From Cervus elaphus (Eukaryota; Chordata; Mammalia; Artiodactyla; Cervidae), in the NCBI RefSeq assembly GCF_910594005.1, contig NC_057828.1, positions 4,228,235 to 4,292,234 on the forward strand: a stretch of DNA of 64,000 nt, in the 5' to 3' direction. Positions within the stretch are counted from its first letter, which is position 1, and each line of letters begins with the position of its first letter. The notes beneath the pieces are model-generated. The model worked only from the letters and a program-made list of their open reading frames with translations. It searched no databases and was not told the origin of the DNA. Shown here in pieces: positions 63,567 through 64,000 of this stretch. The translations under genes and the position numbers were made by a program.

Positions 63567-64000
63567 AGTAGGTTGCTTCCATGTCCTGGCTATTATAAAC
63601 AGTGCTGCGATGAACATTGGGGTGCACGTGTCTCTTTCAGATCTGGTTTCCTCAGTGTGTATGCCCAGAAGTGGGATTGCTGGGTCATATGGCAGTTCTA
63701 TTTCCAGTTTTTAAAGAAATCTCCACACTGTTTTCCATAGTGGCTGTACTAGTTTGCATTCCCACCAACAGTGTAAGAGGGTTCCCTTTTCTCCACATCC
63801 TCTCCAGCATTTATTGCTTGTAGACTTTTGGATAGCAGCCATCCTGACTGGTGTGTAATGGTACCTCATTGTGGTTTTGATTTGCATTTCTCTAATAATG
63901 AGTGATGTTGAGCATCTTTTCATGTGTTTGTTAGCCATCTGTATGTCTTCTTTGGAAAAATGTCTGTTTAGTTCTTTGGCCCATTTTTTGATCGGGTCAT
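63567..64000 (-). mobile_element. Ruminant L1 ORF2 fragment, runs off the edge
   Basis: Antisense: 'ttgcttccatgtcctggcta', 'cccagaagtgggattgctgg', 'caccaacagtgtaagaggg', 'gtttgttagccatctgtatg'. The 3' UTR that should lie to its left is absent, and it starts directly at the A-rich end of the + strand L1. Confidence 0.9.

Noticed and set aside
1..64000. Prokaryotic features (operons, CRISPR arrays, phage, plasmid genes)
   Set aside because: Base composition, SINE/LINE content and absence of dense long ORFs show vertebrate nuclear DNA. The direct repeats seen are transposon TSDs and tandem units, not spaced CRISPR repeats.

Overview
The window is ruminant (bovid-type) nuclear DNA. It is dominated by BovB (RTE-class) LINEs, tRNA-derived Bov-tA and dimeric Bov-A2 SINEs, CHR-type cetartiodactyl SINEs and ruminant L1 fragments. 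This combination is diagnostic for Bovidae or close relatives. I cannot separate cattle, sheep, goat or another bovid from memory alone. Older shared-mammalian repeats (MIR, L2, L3/CR1-like, MER5A, MER20, MLT1-like) form the background. Repeat family names come from recognition of sequence, not from a database run.

I find no host protein-coding exon, tRNA, rRNA or CRISPR array that I can support. Every long open reading frame that resembles a protein is a decayed piece of BovB or L1 (reverse transcriptase, endonuclease, ORF1p). The rest look like chance. The window is best read as intergenic or intronic sequence.

Layout. 1-12 kb: BovB 3' ends, a Bov-tA, three CHR SINEs (one split by a Bov-tA) and L1 pieces. 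12-16 kb: an L3/CR1-like relic, an antisense L1 with a nested Bov-tA, and a Bov-A2 with perfect 11-bp target-site duplications (TSDs). 16-21 kb: mostly unique or ancient sequence, a 90-bp tandem duplication and a MER5A. 21-27.5 kb: an antisense L1 with a dimeric Bov-tA, two BovB copies facing each other, and an L1 with a 15-bp TSD. 27.5-32 kb: mostly unique sequence. 32-34.7 kb: a 2.3-kb BovB inside an L1 3' UTR, keeping an open reverse transcriptase segment. 35.3-38.4 kb: an L1 5' half abutting another L1's 3' end. 39.2-42.8 kb: a long BovB interrupted by a second BovB. 42.8-46.7 kb: repeated SINE insertions in older repeats. 47.7-49.6 kb: another BovB. 50.2-52.5 kb: a local two-part duplication, one part inverted. 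52.5-58.4 kb: LTR-like, MER5A, L1, BovB and MER20 pieces in deep nests. 59-61.4 kb: a CHR-L SINE followed by an ERV1-like LTR, primer-binding site and leader. 63.4-64 kb: L1 fragments running off the right edge.

The genes do not cooperate in a system. The coherent story is layered retrotransposition: BovB and L1 enzymes mobilised themselves and, through shared 3' ends, the Bov SINEs. The most unusual local event is the templated-looking duplication at 50.2-50.5 kb copied from 51.8-52.5 kb. The second is recognisable homology between the 5' regions of the BovB at 42.0-42.8 kb and the L1 at 36.4-37.2 kb.
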